This document shows, in pieces, positions 35,771 through 44,550 of a stretch of DNA of 64,000 nucleotides (position 1 is the first letter of the stretch; every line of letters starts with the position of its first letter). The notes below the pieces were generated by a model. That model was given only the letters and a program-made list of their open reading frames with translations, searched no databases and was not told the DNA's origin. The stretch is from positions 5,268,032 through 5,332,031 of the forward strand of contig NZ_CP043006.1 of NCBI RefSeq assembly GCF_008086345.1, read 5' to 3'. Origin of the DNA: Chitinophaga sp. XS-30. GTDB taxonomy: Bacteria; Bacteroidota; Bacteroidia; Chitinophagales; Chitinophagaceae. The position numbers and the translations under genes are program-made.

Positions 35771-35835
35771 ACAAGACTGCGTTTTGTGAAAAAGAATACT
35801 TTCACAAATAGATATATTTTACAACAATATGTAAT
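35771..35835 (-). promoter_or_regulatory. Shared 65-bp control element, copy A (before fecR2)
   Basis: An ungapped alignment with 42848-42912 gives 54 identical bases of 65. The best block on the minus strand is GTATTCTTTTTC...CGCAGTCTTGT. It ends 18 bases before the fecR2 ATG and starts just after the sigma gene. The spacing to a start codon and the position in a sigma-fecR gap are what is expected of a promoter used by that sigma factor. Confidence 0.7.
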
Positions 35836-35859
35836 TCGCAGGGAATTGAGTATGATGTA

Positions 35860-36462
35860 TCAAAGATGGATAATGATCAGTATCGCAACAGGAATATCGA
35901 TGCCCTTGTAATGTTTCAACTGGTCGCGCAATGTTTTCACGGCTTCATACAAATGTTTTTTTACCGCAAATTTTGTCATGGACAACTCTGCCGCGATCTC
36001 ATCGAGTGACCGTCCGTGTTCGTTTCTCAGCAAAAGAATGCTGCGTTTTAGCGGTGTCAGCCTTTTTATCGCATTGCGGGCCAGTTCATGATATTCTTCC
36101 AGTTGCATCTTTTCCCGGATGGCGTCACCTGTTTCCGTTCCGGGCTGCGCAAACTGCCAGCCGGCAATGGCGCCTGTTACCTGTGCATCACGCCTGCGCT
36201 TGTCCAGCAGGCGGTTTTTGGCCATTCTGAAAAGATATGGTTTCAGGGACTTTACGATGATCATCGTTTCCTTTCTCAACCACAGCTTGAGGAAGATATC
36301 CTGCAAGATCTCCTCCGTTTCGTCTTTGGAGAATCCGGTAAGCGGGAAAATGAATGTGTGCAGGACGGGCTGAAAGAAGTAGTACAACTCCGCGAATGCG
36401 GCCTCGTCTCCCCTTGCCAGCGCTTCCAATAGCTGTATTTCATTTTCCAGCGTTACTTTCAT
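35860..36462 (-). CDS. ECF-type RNA polymerase sigma factor (second system)
   Basis: 200 residues. Region 2: FAELYYFFQPVLHTFIFPLT, DETEEILQDIFLKLWLRK, LKPYLFRMAKNRLLDKRRRD. Region 4: IKRLTPLKRSILLLRNEHGR, SLDEIAAELSMTKFAVKKHL. An unusual hydrophobic tail (IPVAILIIIHL) ends the protein. It starts 32 bases after the last ABC permease gene, so it may also be made from the ABC transcript. Downstream lie fecR, susC, susD and tlpA. It is the likely reader of the shared 65-bp element. Confidence 0.94.
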   Translation of the reverse strand: MKVTLENEIQLLEALARGDEAAFAELYYFFQPVLHTFIFPLTGFSKDETEEILQDIFLKLWLRKETMIIVKSLKPYLFRMAKNRLLDKRRRDAQVTGAIAGWQFAQPGTETGDAIREKMQLEEYHELARNAIKRLTPLKRSILLLRNEHGRSLDEIAAELSMTKFAVKKHLYEAVKTLRDQLKHYKGIDIPVAILIIIHL

Positions 36463-36494
36463 TAACCCGGCTCCTGCTTTAGTTGAAAGATAAA

Positions 36495-37934
36495 TTATTT
36501 TATCACCCGGCGTAAAGATGCGGTTATCGTCAGCAACAAAGTTAAGACAATAACCGGCAGGAGCAACCGCAGGGCTTCCGTCCAGTTTACAACGGGCTGC
36601 CGGAAATCGAATTCCGGCACTTTCATGAAATCGGAAAGCGTAAACGGCCGTGCCTGTATCGCAATATTGTTCAGGTAGTACCGGCGCTCCGTCTGATAAG
36701 CTTCTGCGGCAGCAAGGTACTGATGATAATTATTTATTTCCGAACCGGCTACCTGGTTAAATGCATGCTGAACAGCATACACCGGGTTCAGCCAGTTCAG
36801 CCGCAGGGTGCGCGCATATTCTTTCGCCTGGCTCTCCACCACCATTTTACCCATGCTGTTATTAAATCGGATCTGTATCTCGGACCGCATCAACCCTTCA
36901 TAAAAACGCCGTGCGCCATCCCTCGTATCCTTCATGGCCGCAAGCGGGTAAGGATGCCGGAGGCTGCTGAACGAATCGGCCAGTTGCGCCGGCTCCAGAT
37001 CATAGGCATCGGGATAATCGCCCCGTTGGTTAAACATCGTCTGCACCAGTTCTTTTTCATGAGAATCGGATACGTTCCTGTGAATGACAGATGGGACCAG
37101 CAACAGTAAAATGATCCACAATCCTCCCAGCACGAGTGCATTGGTGGTACTGGAACGGTTGAGTGAAGCGATGAAATAGACCAGTGAAAACCAGAAAATG
37201 ATGTAAACAACCGTGATCAGCGCCCAGGTGCTCATCTGCAACGCCTCCTGCCGGAATGAAATACCGTTTATGGCGAAGGCGGCAAGGTTGATAACGACCG
37301 ACAGCAGTATCAATACGGATGCCTGGAATGCCAGCTTGTGACGCAGTACTCTTTTCACATCGCCCTGGATACGCAGCAGTGTAAAGGTGCTGTTTTCCTT
37401 TTCTCCGGAAAGCACATTATACCCCAGCGCAATAATGAACAGCGGGAACAGGTAAATGATCACGAACGAAAGATCGAAATTACCGGCGAGCAATTTAACC
37501 GGGTTCTGGATATCCGTTGATGTTGTACTATAGATGTCTGCCCCCCTGAAATTATTGGACACTTCATGATAAAACGGAAAGTTGTCTTTCTGCCCGATAG
37601 ACAGCGAAGTGAACGGACCTGGCCTGTACACGACCGTTTTTGCGCCGGCAACAGCAGCCTGATAATATTTCATCACATCATCGAACCTTTGCTGTTCTTC
37701 CGGGCTGAGCTTTGCCGTATCTCTTCTTTTTATCTCCTTTATGGCAGATGTTGTTTTCTGCTGTTGCAATGTATCTACAGCATAGATCATTTCCTCCTGC
37801 TGGCTTACAAAATGTTTGCCGTATCGCGCACCGAACAGGCCCGCCACCAGCAGGAACAGGAGCCCTGCCAGCAGGAAACGGTTCCTGAGCAGCAACACTG
37901 CCTGGTATTTCCAGATAGTTAAATACTTCGTCAT
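36495..37934 (-). CDS. ABC transporter permease, DUF3526 type (second permease)
   Basis: 479 residues. N-terminal membrane helix (LLLRNRFLLAGLLFLLVAGLFGARYG), a large extracytoplasmic loop of about 130 residues, then five to six helices (SFVIIYLFPLFIIALGYNVL, LVLGGLWIILLLLVPSVI) and a second loop before the last helix (LLPVIVLTLLLTI). This is the DUF3526/ABC-2 layout also seen in NosY-like and bacteriocin-export permeases. The stop-start ATGA overlap with the neighbouring permease and the shared fold show they form a heterodimer with the ATPase encoded at 39368-40063. The substrate is unknown. Confidence 0.85.
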   Translation of the reverse strand: MTKYLTIWKYQAVLLLRNRFLLAGLLFLLVAGLFGARYGKHFVSQQEEMIYAVDTLQQQKTTSAIKEIKRRDTAKLSPEEQQRFDDVMKYYQAAVAGAKTVVYRPGPFTSLSIGQKDNFPFYHEVSNNFRGADIYSTTSTDIQNPVKLLAGNFDLSFVIIYLFPLFIIALGYNVLSGEKENSTFTLLRIQGDVKRVLRHKLAFQASVLILLSVVINLAAFAINGISFRQEALQMSTWALITVVYIIFWFSLVYFIASLNRSSTTNALVLGGLWIILLLLVPSVIHRNVSDSHEKELVQTMFNQRGDYPDAYDLEPAQLADSFSSLRHPYPLAAMKDTRDGARRFYEGLMRSEIQIRFNNSMGKMVVESQAKEYARTLRLNWLNPVYAVQHAFNQVAGSEINNYHQYLAAAEAYQTERRYYLNNIAIQARPFTLSDFMKVPEFDFRQPVVNWTEALRLLLPVIVLTLLLTITASLRRVIK

Positions 37935-39358
37935 GCTATCCTGATTTTATTGGATGTAAGCGCGATCAGCAAACAAACTGCTATGATCCAGGTGAATAAA
38001 GCGATTATCTCGGTGCTGTAATTAGCCAGGCTCCAGCGCAGCGAAGGGGATTCGTAGCGGTAGTCTTTCACCTGGTCCCAGTATTCCTGTGTAAGCTTTC
38101 CCTTGCTGTCTTTAAACTCCGATACCCTAGCCGCGTCCAGCTTGTTGAGGTCGCGGATCAGCACCCGCCTGTAGTCTTCCACATCTTTTGTAAAATCATA
38201 ATGATGGTGCATGTCTGTGCCCGCAATAGCCATCGACAGATTTTTAACGGCCATGAAAGGGTCCGCAAATCCGGAGACCGCTCCTACCCTGTTCTGTGCC
38301 GAGATAATGTTGCTGATGCGTGTAATGGCCTTATCGTAGACATAATTATTGAAATCCTCATCAGCCTGCATCAATAAGCCACCCAGTTTTACAGGAAGCT
38401 GGCTGGCGCTGTCAACACCGTATGCGCGCAATACCGAATCTGTAAATCGCTGCGAGCGCTCATTACGGGTATCATGGCCATTGATGCCGCCTTTCCGGTC
38501 GTCCGCAATGGATTGGTCGAACGCCACCCTTGTTGGCAATGGCGTACGCTGCGCCCCGATGTTGGCCGCAGTTTTGGGAATGATCACCGTGAATACGAAC
38601 CACACCGCCAGCAACCCGACCAACAAACCTGAAGGGCTATTGGCCCTTGCGGACAAATAAACGGTCAATGCGATCAACAGCGCGTAATATAATCCGTACA
38701 GCACTACCAGCAGGAAAACCCTTGGCAGCACACCGGCTCCCGCTTCGTGCTGCCCCATGTAAAATACAAGACCATATACGAAAGCCGCCAGCAGCAGGAA
38801 AATCCAGTAAACCGCAATATAAGCAGCGGCCCTCGCCGTTATCAACTGACGCATGCTCACCCCCTGGCATAGCAGTAACCGGAGCGTGCCGTTCTGCCGG
38901 TCGGCAATAACAGAACGGTAGCAGGTGAACAAAATCAGCAGCGGAAAGATCACCTGCAGCAACATCGCAAATGAAAATTCCCCGAACCGTATGAGCGATG
39001 ATTGCCCGGAGGCGGGAATGAACACGGCTTCGTTCTGCCGGTGCGCTTCCAGCCTTACTGTAGTACCGGTATAAGCGTTTACGCCGGGATCGATGGCCTG
39101 CAAAAATGTGGCCGGCTTGAATACGATATGCCCGTAGTGCCCGGCCATGTGCGCGGATGTTGGTTTCTGGTGCTGCAGCATGTAACGCGCCGTATCGGTC
39201 AACTCATGGTGCTCCCGGTATGCATGCCCGTATTGCTCCGTGGAACTGAATATGGCGTAGCCGGACAACAGCAGCAGGAATACCGCCAGTACCTGGAAAG
39301 TGCTGTCCCTCCACAGTCTTTTCAGCTCCTGCGACGCTAGTGTTATGAATACTTTCAT
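37931..39358 (-). CDS. ABC transporter permease, DUF3526 type (first permease)
   Basis: 475 residues with the same layout as its neighbour: N-terminal helix (FQVLAVFLLLLSGYAIFSSTEQY), an extracytoplasmic domain, then helices FSFAMLLQVIFPLLILFTCY, YIAVYWIFLLLAAFVYGLVF, LLVVLYGLYYALLIALTVYL and a final helix IIALFTWIIAVCLLIALTS. The conserved cytoplasmic coupling segment VIADRQNGTLRLLLCQGVSM is typical of ABC-2 exporters. It begins 9 bases after the ATPase stop and overlaps the second permease by 4 bases. Confidence 0.85.
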   Translation of the reverse strand: MKVFITLASQELKRLWRDSTFQVLAVFLLLLSGYAIFSSTEQYGHAYREHHELTDTARYMLQHQKPTSAHMAGHYGHIVFKPATFLQAIDPGVNAYTGTTVRLEAHRQNEAVFIPASGQSSLIRFGEFSFAMLLQVIFPLLILFTCYRSVIADRQNGTLRLLLCQGVSMRQLITARAAAYIAVYWIFLLLAAFVYGLVFYMGQHEAGAGVLPRVFLLVVLYGLYYALLIALTVYLSARANSPSGLLVGLLAVWFVFTVIIPKTAANIGAQRTPLPTRVAFDQSIADDRKGGINGHDTRNERSQRFTDSVLRAYGVDSASQLPVKLGGLLMQADEDFNNYVYDKAITRISNIISAQNRVGAVSGFADPFMAVKNLSMAIAGTDMHHHYDFTKDVEDYRRVLIRDLNKLDAARVSEFKDSKGKLTQEYWDQVKDYRYESPSLRWSLANYSTEIIALFTWIIAVCLLIALTSNKIRIA

Positions 39359-39367
39359 GTGAATCTT

Positions 39368-40063
39368 TTAGATGGTTTCCAGGTAAAGTTTCTGCAATGC
39401 TTCCGGGCTGATATTGTCCGCGCTTACCACATGCAGCAATTGTCCGTCTTTCATAATACCGACGTGCGTACCGATAGATACCGCGTTAAAGATGTCATGC
39501 GTAGCGATCAGCACAGACTTCCCCTGGGATGCCAGTTGTTTTACGATGCGGGTAAACTCGTCCGTAGCCCGGGGATCCAGTCCGCTGGTAGGTTCATCCA
39601 TCAGTATTACGTCCGCATTCTTTGCGATAGCGATGGCAATGCCTACTTTCTGGCGCATGCCCTTTGAGAAAGTACCCACGCGTTTTTCATGGGCTTCCGG
39701 CTGCAGATTGGCGTCTGTCAGAAAATCCCGCAGTTGTTTGCGGCCATACGAGTAACCGGCGAGCTTGCTAAAGAAGTCGAGGTTCTCAACAGCGGTAAGG
39801 TTCGCGTACAACATCACCACTTCCGGAATATAGGCGATATAGCGCCTGGTATCGTTACCATCCTTCCCAACTTTCTTCCCGTTTATTAAAACTTCGCCGG
39901 AATCAGGCGCCAAAAAACCCAGCGAGATATTAATGGTAGTGGTTTTACCCGCGCCATTCTGGCCGAGGAGGCAAAATACCTCCCCCTTGTTGACAGTGAG
40001 ATTTAATCCTTTCAGGGCATGATGATCCCCGTACGTTTTGTTCAGGTTGGTTATTTGTAGCAT
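39368..40063 (-). CDS. ABC transporter ATP-binding protein
   Basis: 231 residues with Walker A GQNGAGKTT (34-42), signature FSKGMRQKVGI, Walker B DVILMDEPTSGLDP and the switch His in IATHD. It matches ABC-2 type exporter ATPases (CcmA/NosF-like). It powers the two DUF3526-type permeases encoded immediately downstream, probably for export or for mechanical work on an envelope component. The gene upstream (14 bases) encodes a lipoprotein that may be the dedicated partner. Confidence 0.92.
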   Translation of the reverse strand: MLQITNLNKTYGDHHALKGLNLTVNKGEVFCLLGQNGAGKTTTINISLGFLAPDSGEVLINGKKVGKDGNDTRRYIAYIPEVVMLYANLTAVENLDFFSKLAGYSYGRKQLRDFLTDANLQPEAHEKRVGTFSKGMRQKVGIAIAIAKNADVILMDEPTSGLDPRATDEFTRIVKQLASQGKSVLIATHDIFNAVSIGTHVGIMKDGQLLHVVSADNISPEALQKLYLETI

Positions 40064-40077
40064 GTGCAGGATTTATG

Positions 40078-40899
40078 TTATGGTTTTTTATTCCAGCGGC
40101 TCCATAATGCAATTGCCTTCAGCCCTCCGGGTGTAATATATTCTGGTCTTTGTGCTTTATACCGGCCCAGTGTGTGAACCGCCCTCCGGTACATCACGGA
40201 GTCAATTTCCGAGGGCTTATGTCCCTTCGGCATCGCATAGGTGAAATACCCCTTGTTGCCGGCATATACCGGTATTGCGAAAAAATCGCGCGGAACAAGC
40301 TTTATCGTCGTATCCTTCTCCGCTGCCTGGTTGGCCGTCACAAAAAAATCGACGGCATATAACGGATACCCGAACAGCAGCCCGTATCCCCTGTTACGGT
40401 CGTGCCTGCTTTCATATTCGATAACCGGAAGCACGGTAGCTGGATCACTTTCAGGCGTGAAGCCCCATTGGCCAAAGAAAGCGGCATGCTGCGCAATCAA
40501 CGACGAAAACCGGCTTTTCCGCACAACATATATTTCAATGCTGCGCATATGTCCCTCTTTTTGCGCAAAGGGCATCATGACAAACTGGTGATCCCCTTTG
40601 CTTAGTTCCGCGCAGATCCGGGCGTACTTTAATGCCAGCTCAGGCAGGCTGTCTGCCGGCGTCACCTGGTGATCGCCATCCTTCATTAAAGGTGTTTTCG
40701 CCACAGGAAATCTCAGGAATTTCACACTGCTGACGGGCTTGATCGTATCCAGCAGCGTATAAACGGCCTCATGGTCCAGTGCGTATGCCAGCATGCTGTC
40801 TGCAAGAACGCGGTCGTTGTTGTGTAATGTGGCAAACGGGCGGGATACCTGGCAGGATGCCACGGCTAAACCAACTACCATTAATAGAACGTATCTCAT
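40078..40899 (-). CDS. Lipoprotein of unknown function, ABC-linked
   Basis: 273 residues from the ATG at 40899; the frame opens at 41004 but only the later start gives a lipoprotein signal (YVLLMVVGLAVASC). The mature protein is alpha/beta with LPELALKYARICAELSKGDH, RSIEIYVVRKSRFSSLIAQH and GYGLLFGYPLYAVDFFV. I do not recognise the family. It lies 14 bases upstream of the ABC ATPase gene and is preceded by a good TTTG-N19-TATATTTG promoter, so it begins the lipoprotein-ABC unit. Confidence 0.7.
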   Translation of the reverse strand: MRYVLLMVVGLAVASCQVSRPFATLHNNDRVLADSMLAYALDHEAVYTLLDTIKPVSSVKFLRFPVAKTPLMKDGDHQVTPADSLPELALKYARICAELSKGDHQFVMMPFAQKEGHMRSIEIYVVRKSRFSSLIAQHAAFFGQWGFTPESDPATVLPVIEYESRHDRNRGYGLLFGYPLYAVDFFVTANQAAEKDTTIKLVPRDFFAIPVYAGNKGYFTYAMPKGHKPSEIDSVMYRRAVHTLGRYKAQRPEYITPGGLKAIALWSRWNKKP

Positions 40900-41073
40900 G
40901 AACTGATGATTGATATGAATGCAATCTGAAAAAATGCAACGCCGCCGGTCAAGGGAAAACCGGCAGCGCTGCAGATCGCAAAAAATTGCTTCAGGGCATT
41001 GCATTCCGCGGATATCGTATGCTGTGCCTTTATATTGATCAAATTAACCACACTAAATTATGCATCAATGTTG

Positions 41074-41104
41074 CAAATATATACATACAGCCGGAGAATC
41101 CAAA
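41074..41104 (-). promoter_or_regulatory. Housekeeping-type Bacteroidota promoter for the lipoprotein-ABC genes
   Basis: On the minus strand TTTG (41104-41101), 19 bases, TATATTTG (41081-41074). This fits the phylum consensus TTTG/TAnnTTTG with normal spacing. It lies directly after the stop of the small thioredoxin gene and would give a leader of about 165 bases before the lipoprotein ATG at 40899, so the ABC genes need not depend on the upstream promoter. Confidence 0.6.
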
Positions 41105-41106
41105 CA

Positions 41107-41625
41107 TTATTTCTGTTCCGACCGGATCATCTCCACGAGTGCTGGCCCGGGAAACGGCGGAGCAGTGGAGACAACGCGTCCCTGCCTGTCTATCAGCATC
41201 GTTTGCGGAGCGCCGGAGAATCCGTAATGCCGGTAAAACGGGTGCTCTCCGCCCATACCCATGGTGAATACATTCCATTCGCCTTCGCTCGTGTACAGTC
41301 CTTCCCGGATACTTCTTTTCCACTTCAGGAAATTGATATCCAGCGAAACGGACATGAACACTACGCTGGTATCTTCCCGGAACGCGGGCAAAACGGCATC
41401 GTGCAATCCCTTTGCTACCTGCACGCAGCCTTTGCATCCGGTAAACCAGAAATCCATGTAGATCACCTTGCCTTTGAGATCGTCGAGTTTCACCACGCTT
41501 CCCAGCGTGTCTTTGAACTCGAAAGGGAACGCCCGCTTACGCCCTGCCGCTGTTTGAGCGCTGGCGGCGAACTGAAGAAAGCTCATCGCCAGTGTCAGCC
41601 ATATCATCATTCTCCGGATTGCCAT
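41107..41625 (-). CDS. Small periplasmic thioredoxin-like protein
   Basis: 172 residues. Signal peptide (MIWLTLAMSFLQFAASAQ) then a TlpA-like fold: FKDTLGSVVKLDDLKGKVIY, active site C64-K-G-C67 in DFWFTGCKGC, and the cis-Pro region FSGAPQTMLIDRQGRVV. The active-site dipeptide KG and the preceding TG differ from the usual WCGPC, which may change its redox potential. It starts 6 bases after a larger TlpA gene, so the pair is co-transcribed and may form a redox relay. Confidence 0.87.
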   Translation of the reverse strand: MAIRRMMIWLTLAMSFLQFAASAQTAAGRKRAFPFEFKDTLGSVVKLDDLKGKVIYMDFWFTGCKGCVQVAKGLHDAVLPAFREDTSVVFMSVSLDINFLKWKRSIREGLYTSEGEWNVFTMGMGGEHPFYRHYGFSGAPQTMLIDRQGRVVSTAPPFPGPALVEMIRSEQK

Positions 41626-41631
41626 ATTGTG

Positions 41632-42807
41632 CTATTTCAGCAGGTTGTTTAATTGATCTTCCAGCTCGTCTATTTTGAGATTCCTCGCCACTACTTTCCC
41701 TGAAGGGTCCAGCAGCAGGTTCTGGGGAATGGCACCTATGTCATATTGCTGCGCCACTTCATTTTTCCAGCCTTTAAGGTCGGATACATGCAACCAGGCC
41801 AGTTGATCCTCTTCTACAGCAGCCTCCCATTTTGCGGCATCCTGGTCGAGCGAAACGCCCAATATTTCGAACTTCGGGCCTTTGAATTGCCGGTAGAGTT
41901 TTACGAGATCGGGATTTACCTTCCGGCAGGGGCCGCACCAGCTTGCCCAGAAATCGATCAGTACATATTTATTGCGCAGGCCGGATAACCTTACTGGCTT
42001 GCCTTCCATGTTATTCTGCACAAAATCCGGGGCCATAGATCCAACCGGCGCAACAGGGATCCTGACCGTTGTTTCAGCCGATTGGGCGCGAACATAGGAA
42101 CGCATCTGTTCCTTGTACAGCTCCCCGAACTGACCAGCGATGACGATGGCGGCAGTGGAATCCGGCTTTCTTTGCCTGATGTATCCGTAAAAAGCCATTA
42201 CGGTATGATAGGAATCAGGATATTTTTTAACTTCTGCCAGTATGAGACTGTCCCAGCGCATTAAGATCACTTCGTTCTTCCTCTCATACTCCTGCAAATA
42301 AGCTTCGGATTGCAGCTGCTCAGCAGCAGCATTATTGAATACGGCCGCCAGCTTTTTCTGCTCGCGGACCAGCGCCCCCTCCTTACTCCAGAATTCCCTG
42401 TGTTTTGCATTCAAGGATGAACCTGCTATCTGAACGCCTGTTCTCAGTGTATCTGCCGGCGCATTAATGGTCATGGTCCCGGTTTCAAAGAAAACGCTGG
42501 CAAGGCTCATGTCCGAAAAGAAGCCCGGCCCTTCAACACCCGGGTAATATGGACTGTATTTGACCATGATAGCCCCGTAAGCCGGTAGCAACGTCTTTTT
42601 CCGGTATTCAAATTCGCCGTTTTTCACCGGGATGGTATCCCATTTTTCATCGCCCATATAGATCCAAAGCTGCCGGGGTGCGTTCAGGTTACCCACCTTT
42701 CCCTTAACGATCACTTCCCCCGGTTTAGCGTCCGCAGCTGTTTTTTGTGCCATTGCCGGTGATGCGGCCAATAGCATCAGGATCAATAATTTTACTTTTG
42801 ATTGCAT
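41632..42807 (-). CDS. TlpA-like periplasmic thioredoxin with DUF4369-like domain
   Basis: 391 residues: signal peptide, beta-rich N-terminal domain (VIVKGKVGNLNAPRQLWIYM), helical linker, and C-terminal thioredoxin domain with WC291-G-P-C294 in DFWASWCGPCRKVNPDL and IGAIPQNLLLDPSGKVV. It should act on disulfides outside the cytoplasm, perhaps on the neighbouring secreted proteins. It opens the unit below the shared 65-bp element copy B, which ends 40 bases before its ATG. Confidence 0.9.
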   Translation of the reverse strand: MQSKVKLLILMLLAASPAMAQKTAADAKPGEVIVKGKVGNLNAPRQLWIYMGDEKWDTIPVKNGEFEYRKKTLLPAYGAIMVKYSPYYPGVEGPGFFSDMSLASVFFETGTMTINAPADTLRTGVQIAGSSLNAKHREFWSKEGALVREQKKLAAVFNNAAAEQLQSEAYLQEYERKNEVILMRWDSLILAEVKKYPDSYHTVMAFYGYIRQRKPDSTAAIVIAGQFGELYKEQMRSYVRAQSAETTVRIPVAPVGSMAPDFVQNNMEGKPVRLSGLRNKYVLIDFWASWCGPCRKVNPDLVKLYRQFKGPKFEILGVSLDQDAAKWEAAVEEDQLAWLHVSDLKGWKNEVAQQYDIGAIPQNLLLDPSGKVVARNLKIDELEDQLNNLLK

Positions 42808-42847
42808 TCTTGATTGCTTTAAGTTTTATGCACCAGGTTCTCTTTTA

Positions 42848-42912
42848 ACAAGACTGCGATTTGAGAAAAAGAATACCGCCCCGAATAGATTTATTTTTCA
42901 ACAATGTATAAT
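42848..42912 (-). promoter_or_regulatory. Shared 65-bp control element, copy B (before tlpA)
   Basis: It matches copy A (35771-35835) at 54 of 65 positions without gaps. Conserved blocks include GTATTCTTTTTC and CGCAGTCTTGT on the minus strand. It lies between the terminator of the upstream operon (42919-42960) and the TlpA gene, exactly where a new promoter is needed. Confidence 0.7.
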
Positions 42913-42918
42913 AAACAG

Positions 42919-42960
42919 ATTGTGGGCGTAATGGCTTTTCTACGCCACTACGCCCACAAT
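42919..42960 (-). terminator. Strong terminator after the DUF6850 gene
   Basis: A 17-bp stem (arms 42944-42960 and 42919-42935) with an 8-base loop, T-rich sequence following on the minus strand (CTGTTTATTATAC). One pair is G-U when read as minus-strand RNA but A-C on the plus strand, so the structure favours minus transcripts. It ends the peptidase-TonB operon 38 bases after its last stop. Confidence 0.75.
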
Positions 42961-42997
42961 ACATCGTTTTGGGGGGAACACATGCTTTATTGACCCC

Positions 42998-44530
42998 CTA
43001 AAAATTCACGCCCACAGCAGCGCCATAAGCAATGCGATGATCGAAACCGGAGCTTTCCGCTTTAGTATATCCTGCATACCCGTTCACAAACATCACATTC
43101 TTCTTCTCCCTGCCGATCCGGAAGGAAAACGTCACCGGCAGCTCGGCACGGATAAAATCAGACGCCAGGTAACGGTAATCATTCGTTTCCAGCTGCGTTA
43201 CAACGACGTAATCCTTGTTCGCACCATTGTACGCGTAACCGCCGCTGAGGTTCCTGTTATAACCGGCATTCAGGCCAACCAGCAACTGGCTGCCGCCAAG
43301 CCGGAAATTCTTCTTCGCGCCCACCTGGATGTAAGCGTTCTCTGTTCTCTTGAACGAGTAAGGGAGAATATATTCATCGTTCAGCTTCCTGTAGCGTACA
43401 GAAAAGTTCGCCAGCCAGGAATAATCGTCGTTCCCTTTTTTACCAACAATGCTGTAGTCCAGCGCTGCTTCCGTGGTTTTGAAAGTGGAGCGCACATATT
43501 TGGCCAAAGTCATCCAGCCTTGCTGGCTGCCGGAGTTATCGCGCTGGGTGATATACTGGATGCCGTCTATATGGCGGTTGTAATAACGTGCGGAAAGGGT
43601 GTGCATCAGCCTGGATGATTCCTGCTGTACCGTAGCCCCGGCTTCCCATGATCTACGCAGCACGGAGGCGCCATCGCGCGGAACGGTAAAGGATATGGTC
43701 AGGTCCTCCGCTTCCACGAGGTAGTTCAAATGCAGAAACAGCGTGGCCTTTCCGCTGTAACGGTATTGCAGCCCCCCGCCCCAGCTGTCGCCTTCGTAAT
43801 TATTCGTTCTGCCGGAACCCAGCATGCTCACCGCCGTACCGAGGCCCAGCAGCTCGTAGTAAGTCTGGTCCACATACGTATTCACATTGCTCATCGCCGC
43901 CTCTTCTTTCACGTTCGCATAACGCAGGTTCAGGCCCAGATCCTGGTTGGGCGCCAATGCATAGATCACGCCCGGCGTAATGGACAGCGCATAGTAATAG
44001 TTCTCCGTACGGATGTCGCGCTGCTTGGCGCCGCTGCTGGCATTGTAGCTGGCGCCCAATCCCCATGACCAGCGGCCGTAGGAAGGCGTGGCGATGCCGA
44101 ATTGCAACTGGTAATGTTGCTGCACCCAGTCGCTGGGATTCAGATCTGCAATAATATAAGGCATGCCTCTGAACGGATCGATGATGGAAGCATTGAAACT
44201 GGCTGCTTTGATCCCTTCCCGGCGGTAGTTGAATGAACCGGTGAGATAGCAGCTATCAAGGAAGATACCGCCTTGCGTTTCCACGATCTGCCGGTTGCCG
44301 GAAACACCTTCCTGCGGGCGGTGAAAGTTGCCGTTATACCCTTCATAACCTGCCTTTAGCTGGGAATAACGGTAAGGGCGGTCCAGTTGCAAACCGGCGG
44401 GGTTGCCGGACCGCTGCCACAGGCTGCGTTGCTGACGAAGCTCGAAGGCGGCCGGTGTATTGCGTTGCGTTTGCTGCGCGGAAGCGCCGAAAGAGGCGGT
44501 GAGCAATAATACAATATATAGTTTCTTCAT
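42998..44530 (-). CDS. DUF6850-like outer-membrane beta-barrel protein
   Basis: About 510 residues from the ATG at 44530, which opens a signal peptide (KLYIVLLLTASFGASAQ). The chain is made of amphipathic beta strands with aromatic girdles (GSFNYRREGIKAASFNASII, WSWGLGASYNASS, LNLRYANVKEE, YNRNLSGGYAYNG) and ends in an AAVGVNF strand typical of barrels. It matches the DUF6850 family as I know it, usually next to a DUF4876 gene as here (20 bases). Function unknown. Confidence 0.78.
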   Translation of the reverse strand: MKKLYIVLLLTASFGASAQQTQRNTPAAFELRQQRSLWQRSGNPAGLQLDRPYRYSQLKAGYEGYNGNFHRPQEGVSGNRQIVETQGGIFLDSCYLTGSFNYRREGIKAASFNASIIDPFRGMPYIIADLNPSDWVQQHYQLQFGIATPSYGRWSWGLGASYNASSGAKQRDIRTENYYYALSITPGVIYALAPNQDLGLNLRYANVKEEAAMSNVNTYVDQTYYELLGLGTAVSMLGSGRTNNYEGDSWGGGLQYRYSGKATLFLHLNYLVEAEDLTISFTVPRDGASVLRRSWEAGATVQQESSRLMHTLSARYYNRHIDGIQYITQRDNSGSQQGWMTLAKYVRSTFKTTEAALDYSIVGKKGNDDYSWLANFSVRYRKLNDEYILPYSFKRTENAYIQVGAKKNFRLGGSQLLVGLNAGYNRNLSGGYAYNGANKDYVVVTQLETNDYRYLASDFIRAELPVTFSFRIGREKKNVMFVNGYAGYTKAESSGFDHRIAYGAAVGVNF

Positions 44531-44550
44531 TGTTTTCGATGTTGATTCAC

